A stretch of DNA of 43,272 nt, from contig JACRMI010000192.1 in NCBI GenBank assembly GCA_016215025.1, positions 1-43,272 of the forward strand, in the 5' to 3' direction. The notes beneath the pieces were generated by a model. It searched no databases. It was not told where the DNA came from and saw nothing but the letters and a program-made list of their open reading frames with translations. Position numbers and translations under genes: made by a program. Numbering within the stretch: position 1 is the first letter of the stretch; each line of letters begins with the position of its first letter. Source of the stretch: Chloroflexota bacterium. GTDB taxonomy: Bacteria; Chloroflexota; Anaerolineae; UBA4142. This document shows positions 14,964-22,961 of this stretch, in pieces.

Positions 14964-16337
14964 TCACTGACCCCCGAATGCGAGTATGTGTCCCGCCATT
15001 CGAAACAGAATCCACAAATCGAGCCAAATCGATTGATGCTTGATGTAATACAGATCATATTCCACGCGCACGCGCGCATCCTCGACGCTGTCCACGTAAC
15101 CGGCATTGACAATTGCCCACCCTGCCATGCCCGGCTTGACCGCATGTCGCAAGCGATAGAATGGAATCTGATTTTCCAACTGCGATACAAATTCAGGTCG
15201 CTCTGGGCGCGGACCGACGATGCTCATCTCACCGCGCAGAACATTCCAAAATTGCGGCAGTTCATCGATGTGCAACTTGCGAAGATATTTTCCCAACCGC
15301 GTAACGCGCGGATCGTTCTTGGTTGCCCACACCGCTTGACCGTTTCGCTCCGCATTTGTGACCATCGTCCGCAACTTGCGCACGCTAAAGATTTTGCCAC
15401 CCTGCCCCACGCGCGTCTGCGAGTAGAAAATTCTACCGGGCGAATCCAATCGAATTGCCAAAGCAATAAAAGGCATAAGGAGACCAAATCCAACCAATCC
15501 AATCGATGAGATGAAAATATCAAAGAGACGCTTGATCGCCAAAGAATAAACGCTTGCCGTTTTGTCGCCCAGAGGCAACGCCAAATACCAACTATCGCCG
15601 ATGTGCTCGACCGGCACACGCCCGGTCAATTCTTCATAGAGCAATGGCATCGGCGTCATTTCGATGCCTTGCTCTTGCGCGTGTAACAACTCGCGGAATA
15701 GTTCATCTTTTATATCGTGCGTGACTGCCAAAATAATTTCGGCGATGCGACAATCTTTGACAATTCGCACCAAATCATCGCGGTCACCCAACACCTTCAA
15801 CGTTCCAAAATTTTTCCCACGCTTGGCTGGATCATCGTCGATGAAACCGATCAAATCATAGTAGACGTGGTACTGTTCTTGAATGACTTGGGCAATCGCT
15901 TGCCCTGCCCAGCCCGCGCCAACGATCAACCCGCGTCGTCGAAACGGCGCGCTCTTGGCGATTCGGATAAATACGCTGCGCCACATCGAGATCAAAATCA
16001 AGGCGGCGATGCCGTGATAAACAACGATGCCGCGCGGCAACTCGGTCGGCACAAAGAAAAAGAAAATAATGTAGGCGAGCAAAACGATGAAAAAGGTTTG
16101 CATCAAAGCGCGGGCAGTCGATTGCATGTTGACGGCGACGCGCAAATCATACATGCCGCTGAGAAACTCAAACAGAAACCAAAGCACCGACAACAACCCG
16201 AACCAGTATGCCTGGCGCGTAAGCAGTTCGTTCAAGCTCACGTCGCCCCGCGCCGACCACACGACGAACGCAATCACGACCGCCGCGTTGATGAAAACTA
16301 AATCGATGAGAATCAAAAACAGCCGTCGATCTTTCAT
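14964..16337 (-). CDS. Polyprenyl phosphoglycosyl transferase (WbaP/WcaJ-like, long form)
   Basis: This enzyme should move a sugar-1-phosphate onto undecaprenyl phosphate at the inner membrane and so start assembly of a glycan repeat unit. The 457-residue protein has four N-terminal membrane segments (about residues 7-125), a nucleotide-binding-like central domain (GLIVGAGWAGQAIAQ, 136-150) and the C-terminal sugar transferase domain (from KRLFDIFIS, 269). That domain contains SVRKLRTM, the catalytic dyad Asp358-Glu359 in HIDELPQFWNVL, and MSIVGPRPE. The start at 16337 is an ATG overlapping the TGA of the upstream GT2 gene. It is the last gene of the glycan operon and one of three such transferases in it; this one keeps all recognisable catalytic residues. 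Confidence 0.92.
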   Translation of the reverse strand: MKDRRLFLILIDLVFINAAVVIAFVVWSARGDVSLNELLTRQAYWFGLLSVLWFLFEFLSGMYDLRVAVNMQSTARALMQTFFIVLLAYIIFFFFVPTELPRGIVVYHGIAALILISMWRSVFIRIAKSAPFRRRGLIVGAGWAGQAIAQVIQEQYHVYYDLIGFIDDDPAKRGKNFGTLKVLGDRDDLVRIVKDCRIAEIILAVTHDIKDELFRELLHAQEQGIEMTPMPLLYEELTGRVPVEHIGDSWYLALPLGDKTASVYSLAIKRLFDIFISSIGLVGFGLLMPFIALAIRLDSPGRIFYSQTRVGQGGKIFSVRKLRTMVTNAERNGQAVWATKNDPRVTRLGKYLRKLHIDELPQFWNVLRGEMSIVGPRPERPEFVSQLENQIPFYRLRHAVKPGMAGWAIVNAGYVDSVEDARVRVEYDLYYIKHQSIWLDLWILFRMAGHILAFGGQ

Positions 16338-17302
16338 TGCATTCGCCGTCCGATCATTCCCAAGACAATGCCGGCGCCGCCACAAAATGCCGCGAGTCCC
16401 GCCAATAACGGCGAGAGAAACGCAATGCGCCAATCTTGCCTTAGGTAACGCTTCATAGATGGAATCATCGTCACACCAAAGGCGACAAGAATTAAAAGAG
16501 AAAACCAAGCCGACTCGCGCCAGATTAGAATGCCAAGCAACGATACCGGAAATAATAGCGCGAGCACGCCTTGGATTTTTTGCGTTTGCGGCGTCCGTGA
16601 GTCCGATGCAATTTTGCGTGGATGACGTGCATACACTATCGACCGCCAGTACGCATAAACGAATTTTCGCTTCAAATATTCAAACAACGTGCTAGGATGT
16701 TCGTGATAAACAATTGCGCCATCGGCGAATGCCATGCGATAACCTTGCTCGGATAATCGATACGACAAATCGGTGTCTTCCGCATCGGACAGCGTCGTGT
16801 CAAAGCCGCCGCATTTCAAAAACACATCGCGCCGATATGCCGCCGTGCCGCTATCGATGAAATCAATGTAATGCAGTCTGCGCTCGTTGTCGTAGCGGTA
16901 ATCGAATTCCATTTGAATGAAGCGTGGAATGATGCCGCGTTGATGCGTTCGCTTCATCCCGCACGCGCCGACAATTTCGGGATCGCGCAACGGCGTAATC
17001 ATCGCCTGCGCCCAATCTTTCTCCGGCGCACAATCACCATCGATAAAGAGAAGAATGTCGCCGCGGGCATTCTCTGCGCCGAGATTCCGCGCTGCCGCTG
17101 CGCCCCGATTCGGCGTGATAACGCGCGCGCCGCGCGGCTCTGCAATTTGGCGAATCATCGGGGCCGTCTCATCGTCGGCGACGACGATGATTTCGTAATC
17201 CTTGAGTGGACACGCGAGCAATCCATCGAGGCACGCGCCTATCGTTTTTTCGGCGCGATACGCGGGAATGATGATCGAGACAACCGAGGTTGCAGGTGTC
17301 AC
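16334..17302 (-). CDS. Family 2 glycosyltransferase, membrane-anchored
   Basis: A 322-residue GT-A fold enzyme. The N-terminal VSIIIPAYRAEKTI opening, the metal-binding DxD as IDGDC (residues 87-91) and the later EDTDLSYRL acid motif are those of GT2 inverting transferases. The C-terminal third has two to three hydrophobic segments (about 245-318), so it sits on the membrane. The start codon is GTG (17300-17302) and overlaps the stop of the preceding gene; its own TGA overlaps the next ATG. Acceptor and donor sugar cannot be inferred. Confidence 0.9.
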   Translation of the reverse strand: MTPATSVVSIIIPAYRAEKTIGACLDGLLACPLKDYEIIVVADDETAPMIRQIAEPRGARVITPNRGAAAARNLGAENARGDILLFIDGDCAPEKDWAQAMITPLRDPEIVGACGMKRTHQRGIIPRFIQMEFDYRYDNERRLHYIDFIDSGTAAYRRDVFLKCGGFDTTLSDAEDTDLSYRLSEQGYRMAFADGAIVYHEHPSTLFEYLKRKFVYAYWRSIVYARHPRKIASDSRTPQTQKIQGVLALLFPVSLLGILIWRESAWFSLLILVAFGVTMIPSMKRYLRQDWRIAFLSPLLAGLAAFCGGAGIVLGMIGRRMQ

Positions 17303-18300
17303 TGCGCAACCTCAGATTGAGCTGTCGTGATACGTTGTAAGTTCACACCGCCCCACCACAGCGACAAAACACCCAGGACGACAGGCGTCCCTAGTGCGAC
17401 AAGATACAAAAGAATACCGTAGGTCAGCCCAATGCTCTTGTCCACCCCGAACAGCGCAAGCGTTAGAATGCACAGCGCTTGAAACACACCAACCTTGCCT
17501 GGCGAGGATGGAACAATTCCGCCGACTTGTAAAACTGCAAACAACAAGAACCCACTGATCGGGGGTAGATTCAAGCCCAATGCCCAAAACACAAAGAAAT
17601 TTACGGTGACTCCAAGCAGTGAAATAGTGATCGAAAGAATCTGAAGCCACAAGTGCAAGTCCCACCGTTTGAGGACATCGAGACTGTTGAATGCCAAGCT
17701 GGTAATTTCGCCAATCGATTTCTTGCTCCAGGGTAAGTGAAACCGAGACAGCAATTTGATAAACCTATCTTGGAAAATCAGCAGCACCACGGCAGCAGCG
17801 CAAAATGCTAGCGTTAGGAGGATGAATCCTTCACGTGGTCTCTCAAGCCAATCCGGCAGTGTCATGAATGGTGGAATGAGCAACAGAATCAAAAACATCA
17901 TCAGCGTGTCGAAAAGCTTTTCGACGCCTAACGTGGCGAGCGTTTGCGTCCGGCTTTTTTTCTCCACTTCGCCCATCAGATAGATACGCGCCACTTCGCC
18001 CATTCGCCAGGGTACGATGACATTCAGCATTTGGCTGATAAAGACGATGCCTAGCATTCGTTGGGCGCGCAGACCTTTTTGCTCCGGATAGTACAGTTCC
18101 ACCCAGCGCACAGTCCGCAGCCACGACTGCATCACCATGCCACCAACCGCAAGCAAGATCCAAAAGTAATTTACGCGCGTCAACGCCTCGAATACTTGAT
18201 CCAGCGGAACGCCTTGGATGGCGAGAATCAAAAAAACGAGGCTGATGAGCGTGCCAATCGTCACGCGAAACCAATGTGTTTTCCAGAAAGGAATGTTCAT
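17299..18300 (-). CDS. UPF0104 / lysylphosphatidylglycerol-synthase-type transmembrane protein
   Basis: A 333-residue polytopic protein with about eight membrane segments. The region QMLNVIVPWRMGEVARIYLM and the later VLQVGGIVPSSPGKVGVFQA are hallmarks of the YbhN/AglD-like family. Relatives act as flippases or as glycosyltransferase-associated membrane proteins, and they often sit beside GT2 genes as here. No lysyl-transferase domain is attached. The ribosome site is weak; the gene starts 8 nt after the stop of the polymerase gene at 18309 and overlaps the GT2 gene by 4 nt. Confidence 0.85.
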   Translation of the reverse strand: MNIPFWKTHWFRVTIGTLISLVFLILAIQGVPLDQVFEALTRVNYFWILLAVGGMVMQSWLRTVRWVELYYPEQKGLRAQRMLGIVFISQMLNVIVPWRMGEVARIYLMGEVEKKSRTQTLATLGVEKLFDTLMMFLILLLIPPFMTLPDWLERPREGFILLTLAFCAAAVVLLIFQDRFIKLLSRFHLPWSKKSIGEITSLAFNSLDVLKRWDLHLWLQILSITISLLGVTVNFFVFWALGLNLPPISGFLLFAVLQVGGIVPSSPGKVGVFQALCILTLALFGVDKSIGLTYGILLYLVALGTPVVLGVLSLWWGGVNLQRITTAQSEVAQ

Positions 18301-18308
18301 TGAAAACC

Positions 18309-18373
18309 CTAGACCGCCGACCGCGGACCGCCGACCGATTCAAACGGCGGTCCGCCGTCTGTCGTCTGCTGTC
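18309..18373. repeat. GC-rich phrase element (GACCGCCGACCG type) at the end of the polymerase gene
   Basis: Perfect 11-bp arms GCGGACCGCCG (18323-18333) and CGGCGGTCCGC (18345-18355) are flanked by further GACCG / GTCGTCTG words. The whole element is in frame in the upstream gene and encodes its last residues up to the TAG at 18309. Confidence 0.7.
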
Positions 18374-19676
18374 GATATATCACCATCGTAAATGCAAAAA
18401 ACACCCACAGCAGCACGCCAGGTTTCGTGCCAAGTATAAACGCATCCGTCAAGCCAAACACTTGATGCGCGAGCATTCCGAGACCTAGCCCAACGATCAA
18501 CGCGCGAACACCCGTATCGATAGTTGCACGATAAGCGCGGGTCGCCGCGACAACAAAGCCGGTCAGTAACGCGATGTACGCAATCAACCCCGGAATCCCG
18601 ACATCGACCGCGACCTCTAGCAAATTGTTATGCGCGTGTGCCACCACTTCGTCTGGCGCAGCGATGAAGAATGGATAGAGCAAATGGGCAATCGAATTGT
18701 AGGTACCGATGCCAATGCCGGTGAATGGATAGTCCTGCACCATCATCAATCCGCGCTGCCACACTTCCATTCGACTTGCCAGCGTACCACTGCGCGCATC
18801 CATTTGCAAAACGAAATTGACCAGCGCGTTGCCATAACCTGTCGCAACCAAGACAGCTAGCCCTATCGCGCCGATAACGAGCAACCAAGCGAATCGTCGC
18901 TCGCGCCAAATCGCAACGCCGAGCAAACCAACTGCCGCACCGAGCAATCCTCCGCGAGATTGCGTGAGCGCAAGCGTGCCAATCGCGAGCAAGAAAGCTG
19001 CCATTACAATGAATTTGAATTGGACGCGGACTGACTGTGGCGCACTTCGCCACAGCCACGCGGATGAACGCTGAAAAAGAGAATTTGTCCGCGTTGGTCT
19101 GCGTTCGTCCGCGTCCCATTTAATTCTTGCCAATGATAAACTCGCTAACAATGGAACGACAAACGTTAGCGTGCCGCCGACGCCGTTGCGCGCAAAGCCG
19201 CCCGCAATCGAACGCGGGATTCCCTGAATGAATCGCGGCAATCGGTCGTAGATGAATGACGCCGAAATGATTTTATTCTGTGCCCAATCGGTGCCGACTA
19301 GTCCCGCGAATGAAATCGCCGCACAGACAACGACGAGCCAAAATACTGCCCATGACAAATCGCGTCGCGATTGAATGGTATTCACAATGGCGTAGAAAAA
19401 CGTAACGCCGAGAATGACGCCATAGACTTTGGGCAAACTTTGCCACGTGTAAATCGAAACCGATAAGCTGAGCGGCAGCCACGCAAGCAAAAGAAGAATC
19501 GGCAGATCGAACGGCGTGGTGAGCGTCAATCGTTTCGTTGTCCACCATCGTGCGAGCCAGATGAGCAAAAGCAATCCAAACGCGGCAAGCGGAACTTGAT
19601 CGCTGATGACAAAGTAAACATAGATGGCTGTGAGAATCGGAATCTCTAGCCGCACCAGCCAACGCGCAACAATCAT
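18309..19676 (-). CDS. O-antigen ligase / Wzy-type polymerase membrane protein 1
   Basis: A 455-residue protein with about eleven or twelve membrane segments and a long extracytoplasmic loop that ends in the Wzy_C-like signature GIGIGTYNS...HAHNNLLEVAVDVGIPG, with the two histidines flanking the active loop in WaaL/PglL/Wzy enzymes. It probably joins lipid-linked repeat units or attaches the finished chain. The start at 19676 is an ATG overlapping the TGA of gmhB; a longer open frame to 19967 is only the shadow of gmhB. The final 20 or so residues (QQTTDGGPPFESVGGPRSAV) are encoded by the palindromic phrase at 18309-18373, so the native C-terminus was probably a little shorter. Confidence 0.88.
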   Translation of the reverse strand: MIVARWLVRLEIPILTAIYVYFVISDQVPLAAFGLLLLIWLARWWTTKRLTLTTPFDLPILLLLAWLPLSLSVSIYTWQSLPKVYGVILGVTFFYAIVNTIQSRRDLSWAVFWLVVVCAAISFAGLVGTDWAQNKIISASFIYDRLPRFIQGIPRSIAGGFARNGVGGTLTFVVPLLASLSLARIKWDADERRPTRTNSLFQRSSAWLWRSAPQSVRVQFKFIVMAAFLLAIGTLALTQSRGGLLGAAVGLLGVAIWRERRFAWLLVIGAIGLAVLVATGYGNALVNFVLQMDARSGTLASRMEVWQRGLMMVQDYPFTGIGIGTYNSIAHLLYPFFIAAPDEVVAHAHNNLLEVAVDVGIPGLIAYIALLTGFVVAATRAYRATIDTGVRALIVGLGLGMLAHQVFGLTDAFILGTKPGVLLWVFFAFTMVIYRQQTTDGGPPFESVGGPRSAV

Positions 19677-20239
19677 AACAAAATCTTTTCTTGCTGCGCG
19701 ATCCATTCCACTGCGCTCAACAAATCGTCGACAACGCAAAAGCCCGTCCGATTTTCTTTCAGCATTTGCGCGTGCTGCTCCTGACCTCGCCCCGTCAACA
19801 CCAAAATTGGCTGCGCACCAATCGTTTGCGCCGCAGAAATGTCCGACCACGCATCGCCGACGACAAACGATTGCGTCAAGTCCAAATCGAAATCGTCTGC
19901 GGCGAAATGAAACATGCCGGGTTCTGGTTTGCGACACGCACATTTTTCGTCGGGGTGGTGCGCGCAAAAATAAACGGCGTCAATACGACCTTCCGCCGTT
20001 TGCACCGCGGCGATCATGCGGGCGTGAATGTCACGCACAGTGGCTTCCGTCGTGAGACCACGCGCAATCGCCGCTTGATTCGTCGTCACGACAATCACGA
20101 AATCGCTGGGGGCAATGCGACGGAGTGCCTCAAACGTGCGGGGAAGAAAAATAAATTCGTCCCACGATTTAACATAGTCGGAACGATTGACGTTGATAAC
20201 GCCATCTCGGTCGAGGAAAATCGCGCGGCGTTGACTCAT
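19673..20239 (-). CDS. gmhB: D,D-heptose 1,7-bisphosphate phosphatase (GmhB, HAD superfamily)
   Basis: A 188-residue cytoplasmic HAD-IIIA phosphatase that removes the 7-phosphate from heptose 1,7-bisphosphate. The catalytic DRDGVIN (Asp10 and Asp12), the T-T-N-Q motif II, the zinc-binding cluster CAHHPDEKCACRKP and the motif III/IV GDAWSDI are all present. The length fits the family. It starts at 20239 with an ATG overlapping the TGA of a 55-aa membrane protein and itself overlaps the polymerase gene. Together with HddA (21827-22864) it argues for an activated heptose in the glycan; the isomerase and nucleotidyltransferase of the pathway are not in the window. Confidence 0.93.
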   Translation of the reverse strand: MSQRRAIFLDRDGVINVNRSDYVKSWDEFIFLPRTFEALRRIAPSDFVIVVTTNQAAIARGLTTEATVRDIHARMIAAVQTAEGRIDAVYFCAHHPDEKCACRKPEPGMFHFAADDFDLDLTQSFVVGDAWSDISAAQTIGAQPILVLTGRGQEQHAQMLKENRTGFCVVDDLLSAVEWIAQQEKILL

Positions 20240-20403
20240 TTTGCGAACAACAAGACTCCAAGAATAATTCCGCCAATAGTGGCGACGGCAAGACCAAGCA
20301 GCACATTCGTCTCTACCAATCCAATCGCAACTAGCGAGACAAATACCCACCAAAAAATATTTCTGATTTCTGATCGCTTTGCGTGATTTCTGATTTTCGA
20401 CAC
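20236..20403 (-). CDS. Small membrane protein of 55 residues
   Basis: From a GTG at 20403 with AGGAAG at 20409-20414, the frame gives a short basic N-terminus (KIRNHAKRSEIRN) and a long hydrophobic region (about residues 16-53) that could form two membrane helices separated by VETN. The stop overlaps the gmhB start as ATGA, the same coupling used by the genuine genes around it, which is the best argument that it is translated. An ATG at 20442 gives 68 residues but has no ribosome site and lies in a repeat phrase. I recognise no family. Confidence 0.55.
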   Translation of the reverse strand: MSKIRNHAKRSEIRNIFWWVFVSLVAIGLVETNVLLGLAVATIGGIILGVLLFAK

Positions 20404-20430
20404 ATCGTCTTCCTGAACAAGTGACCCATG

Positions 20431-20460
20431 TGAATACTGCATACTGATTACTGGATACTA
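20431..20460. repeat. Low-complexity phrase element (ACTGATTACTG type) at the end of a transferase gene
   Basis: TGAATACTGCATACTGATTACTG followed by GATACTA repeats the word ATACTG. It covers the TAG stop at 20458-20460 of the transferase gene. The core ACTGATTACTG is identical to that at 9570-9580. Confidence 0.5.
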
Positions 20461-21837
20461 TCTTTTGATCGCCGGTCGCACGCCTTCAAATAATCGCCAG
20501 GCGGTTTGCAGAAGGATTTGGAGATCGAGCCAGATCGTCCAGCGGCGAATGTAATATAAATCGAGCCGAATCTCATCTTCCAACGTTTGCGCTTCTTTGC
20601 CCGCAACCACCCAGGGCCCCGTGAGACCAGGCTTGACGGTGAGCAACGTCGGCAGCCATTCCTGATAAATTGACGCGCGCGCCACCGGCACTGGCCGCGG
20701 ACCGACAAAACTCATCTCACCGCGCAGCACGTTGATGAACTGCGGCAACTTGTCGAGACCTAATCGATATAACGGTTTCGCAAACGCATGGTCTTCGGTA
20801 TTATGCTCGGGTTCGTGGCGATGCGTGCGAAACTTCCACGTCGTGAACGGTTTCTGCCCCGCGCCAAGAACATGGTACGGCTCGAACACGGATCCGCGCG
20901 CCGCCAGCCGCACGAGAATCGCCGTGAGCAAGAGCAGCGGACTGACGACAATCGCCGTAATGACGCCCAGCGTATAATCGAGCGCGTTCTTGAGCATTGC
21001 ATCGACGCCTGTGATTCGATTTTTTTCCAGCGCGAGCAACGGCACGAATCCGTCCTGACTCAGCGTGACGCCCGTCGCCATGATTTCATAAAAACCGGGC
21101 GACAGTTTGATTTCCATTTGGTTCAAGAGCGATGCGCTGTTGGAAATAATTTCCATGAACGATTCCCACGCAATCGCGCCTTGTACGACAATCGCTTCGG
21201 TCGCGCGCATCTCGCACGCAACCCGCGTCAACGCCGTTGGTCGATCCAGCACACACAAGTCTCCCAACACGCGGGAATCGAGCGGCAGATAATCGTCGAC
21301 GAAACCGACGACCTGGATGCCCGACTGAGTCGCCGGGGAAAACTGGCGTGCAATTGCTTTGGCATGTTCGTTCGCGCCGACGATGAGCGCGCGCGTGAGC
21401 AAAAATCCGCGCCCACGCATAATGCGCACAATGCGCCGAATGACGAATCGACCGGCGCTCACAAAGATGATCGAAAAGAACCAACAAAAAACGAGCCACC
21501 CGCGCGAGACGGCGAGGTTCGGCTCCAAGTAACTCAGGACGATGAGAATCAAAATTCCCAGCGTACACGAGACGACGATTTTTCCGTACTCTTGCAAACC
21601 GTTGATGAGATACCGTCGGTCGTACAATCGATTGAACGCAAAGACGACGAGCCACAGCGGAATCGCCGCTGGAATGACGACGGCATAACGTTCCGTAATC
21701 GGCGTCAGTTTTTCGATGAGCGGAAACCACGTGATCGAGTAACGCACGTCGAACGCGAAATTCAACGCGGCGTAGATCGCAATGGCGTCTGCGACGAACC
21801 ACAACGCGACGAGGTAAACGTATTCGTTACGGCGCAT
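20458..21837 (-). CDS. Polyprenyl phosphoglycosyl transferase-like protein with altered catalytic dyad
   Basis: A 459-residue protein with the full domain plan of long phosphoglycosyl transferases: four N-terminal membrane segments, a nucleotide-binding-like domain (ALIVGANEHAKAIARQF, about 150-166) and a C-terminal sugar transferase domain. The conserved ends of that domain are easy to see (WKFRTHR; NVLRGEMSFVGPRPVP). The catalytic Asp-Glu dyad of the family is Asp362-Lys363 here (GLDKLPQF, codon AAG at 20751-20749), and the stretch before it is shortened compared with the other two transferases. The start ATG at 21837 overlaps the hddA stop by 11 nt. It may be inactive, regulatory or specialised; that Lys could also be normal in a subfamily I cannot check. 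Confidence 0.87.
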   Translation of the reverse strand: MRRNEYVYLVALWFVADAIAIYAALNFAFDVRYSITWFPLIEKLTPITERYAVVIPAAIPLWLVVFAFNRLYDRRYLINGLQEYGKIVVSCTLGILILIVLSYLEPNLAVSRGWLVFCWFFSIIFVSAGRFVIRRIVRIMRGRGFLLTRALIVGANEHAKAIARQFSPATQSGIQVVGFVDDYLPLDSRVLGDLCVLDRPTALTRVACEMRATEAIVVQGAIAWESFMEIISNSASLLNQMEIKLSPGFYEIMATGVTLSQDGFVPLLALEKNRITGVDAMLKNALDYTLGVITAIVVSPLLLLTAILVRLAARGSVFEPYHVLGAGQKPFTTWKFRTHRHEPEHNTEDHAFAKPLYRLGLDKLPQFINVLRGEMSFVGPRPVPVARASIYQEWLPTLLTVKPGLTGPWVVAGKEAQTLEDEIRLDLYYIRRWTIWLDLQILLQTAWRLFEGVRPAIKR

Positions 21838-22864
21838 AGGCGCTCTCGGGAATATGTAAGCCAGCATTGACGAGCACGCGCGCACCTTCTGTCTCGAAAC
21901 GAAAATCCATCCGCTTGAGTCCCTTGCTTTCGAGCGCCTGCGTGACTGGAGCTTGACATAGCGGCTCGCAATAGATCATCAAGAATCCGCCGCCGCCCGC
22001 ACCCGTCACCTTGCCGCCCACCGCGCCATTCTGCAGCGCCAAATCATAACACTCGTCGATCAGCGGATTCGAAATTCCCTTCGCAAACTTTTTCTTGTTC
22101 TGCCACGACGCATCGAGCATCTTGCCAAACGATGCAAGATCGCCGCGCTCCAATTGTTCCTTGACTTGAAACGCCATCGCTTTGACCGCATGATGCGCCT
22201 CTAGCACTTTTTCCTCGCTTTGCTCCGCCGATTTTTTTTGCTCGCGCAGAATCGCCGATGCTTGGCGTGTCGAGCCGGTGAAAAACAGCATAATATTTTT
22301 TTCGAGCAAGCGACGCGTCTCCGGTTTAATGTTGATCGGCTCGACCGTGACGCCATCTTTGGTGAACTGGATAAAATTGAGTCCGCCAAACGCCGACGCG
22401 TACTGGTCTTGCTTGCCAATCGGCTCGTTCAGCTTTTCAAGCTCGATATGACACGCCAGTTCGGCAATCTGCTGCTTGGACAAGAACAAGCCGCGCGCCG
22501 TGGTCACCGCTTTGATGATCGCAACTGCGACCGTGCTCGACGATCCCAGCCCTGTGCCTGGCGGAATCTCCGATGCCAGAAACATCGCGATGCCGCGCAT
22601 CAGACCAAAGTGATTGAGGATCGCGCGCGGCAGACTCAAATCGCCGTCGAACATCATCGGCACATCGCCATCGTGGCGATAAAACGTGCGATAGTCCGAC
22701 GACGTGATTTGAATCGTGTTGTCGGCGTTGACGTTGAGGAAAACGTAAAAGTGTTTGTCGATGGTCGTGCTGACGACTGCCCCGCCAAACCGATTATAGT
22801 ACGACGGCAAATCAGTACCGCCGCCAGCAAAGCTAATGCGCACAGGCGCACGCGTAATCAACAT
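21827..22864 (-). CDS. hddA: D-glycero-D-manno-heptose 7-phosphate kinase (GHMP kinase)
   Basis: A 345-residue GHMP-family kinase that phosphorylates heptose 7-phosphate at C1. The opening ITRAPVRISFAGGGTDLPSY, the ATP-binding PPGTGLGSSSTVAVA (101-115), the acidic region EKLNEPIGKQDQYASAFGG and the C-terminal VTGAGGGGFLMIYC match HddA-type enzymes of the GDP-heptose pathway rather than galactokinase or mevalonate kinase. GGAAG lies 6 nt before the ATG at 22864. The 3' end overlaps the transferase gene by 11 nt. The GmhB phosphatase three genes downstream supports the heptose assignment. Confidence 0.9.
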   Translation of the reverse strand: MLITRAPVRISFAGGGTDLPSYYNRFGGAVVSTTIDKHFYVFLNVNADNTIQITSSDYRTFYRHDGDVPMMFDGDLSLPRAILNHFGLMRGIAMFLASEIPPGTGLGSSSTVAVAIIKAVTTARGLFLSKQQIAELACHIELEKLNEPIGKQDQYASAFGGLNFIQFTKDGVTVEPINIKPETRRLLEKNIMLFFTGSTRQASAILREQKKSAEQSEEKVLEAHHAVKAMAFQVKEQLERGDLASFGKMLDASWQNKKKFAKGISNPLIDECYDLALQNGAVGGKVTGAGGGGFLMIYCEPLCQAPVTQALESKGLKRMDFRFETEGARVLVNAGLHIPESAYAP

Positions 22865-22899
22865 TGTTGGCTTCCAGTTCTATCCAATACAGATTGTAG

Positions 22900-22961
22900 A
22901 TTGCGTGATACGTGATGCGTGTTCCGTCTCACGCAATACGCATCACACATCACGTTTCACG
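22900..22961. repeat. Quasi-palindromic phrase element (CGTGATGCGTG type) at the end of the epimerase gene
   Basis: ATTGCGTGA (22900-22908) pairs with TCACGCAAT (22929-22937), and GTGATGCGT (22912-22920) with ACGCATCAC (22938-22946), so two alternative pairings are possible. The epimerase stop (22950-22952) lies in the right flank TCACACATCACGTTTCACG. Confidence 0.7.

Noticed and set aside
18309..19967. The longer 552-residue version of polymerase 1
   Set aside because: The first 97 residues are a shadow of gmhB; the ATG at 19676 overlaps the gmhB stop and begins the hydrophobic protein.
20788..21870. Plus-strand frame of 360 residues opposite the 20458-21837 transferase
   Set aside because: Composition is rich in Arg, His and Asn with no domain; it is the complement of the real transferase.
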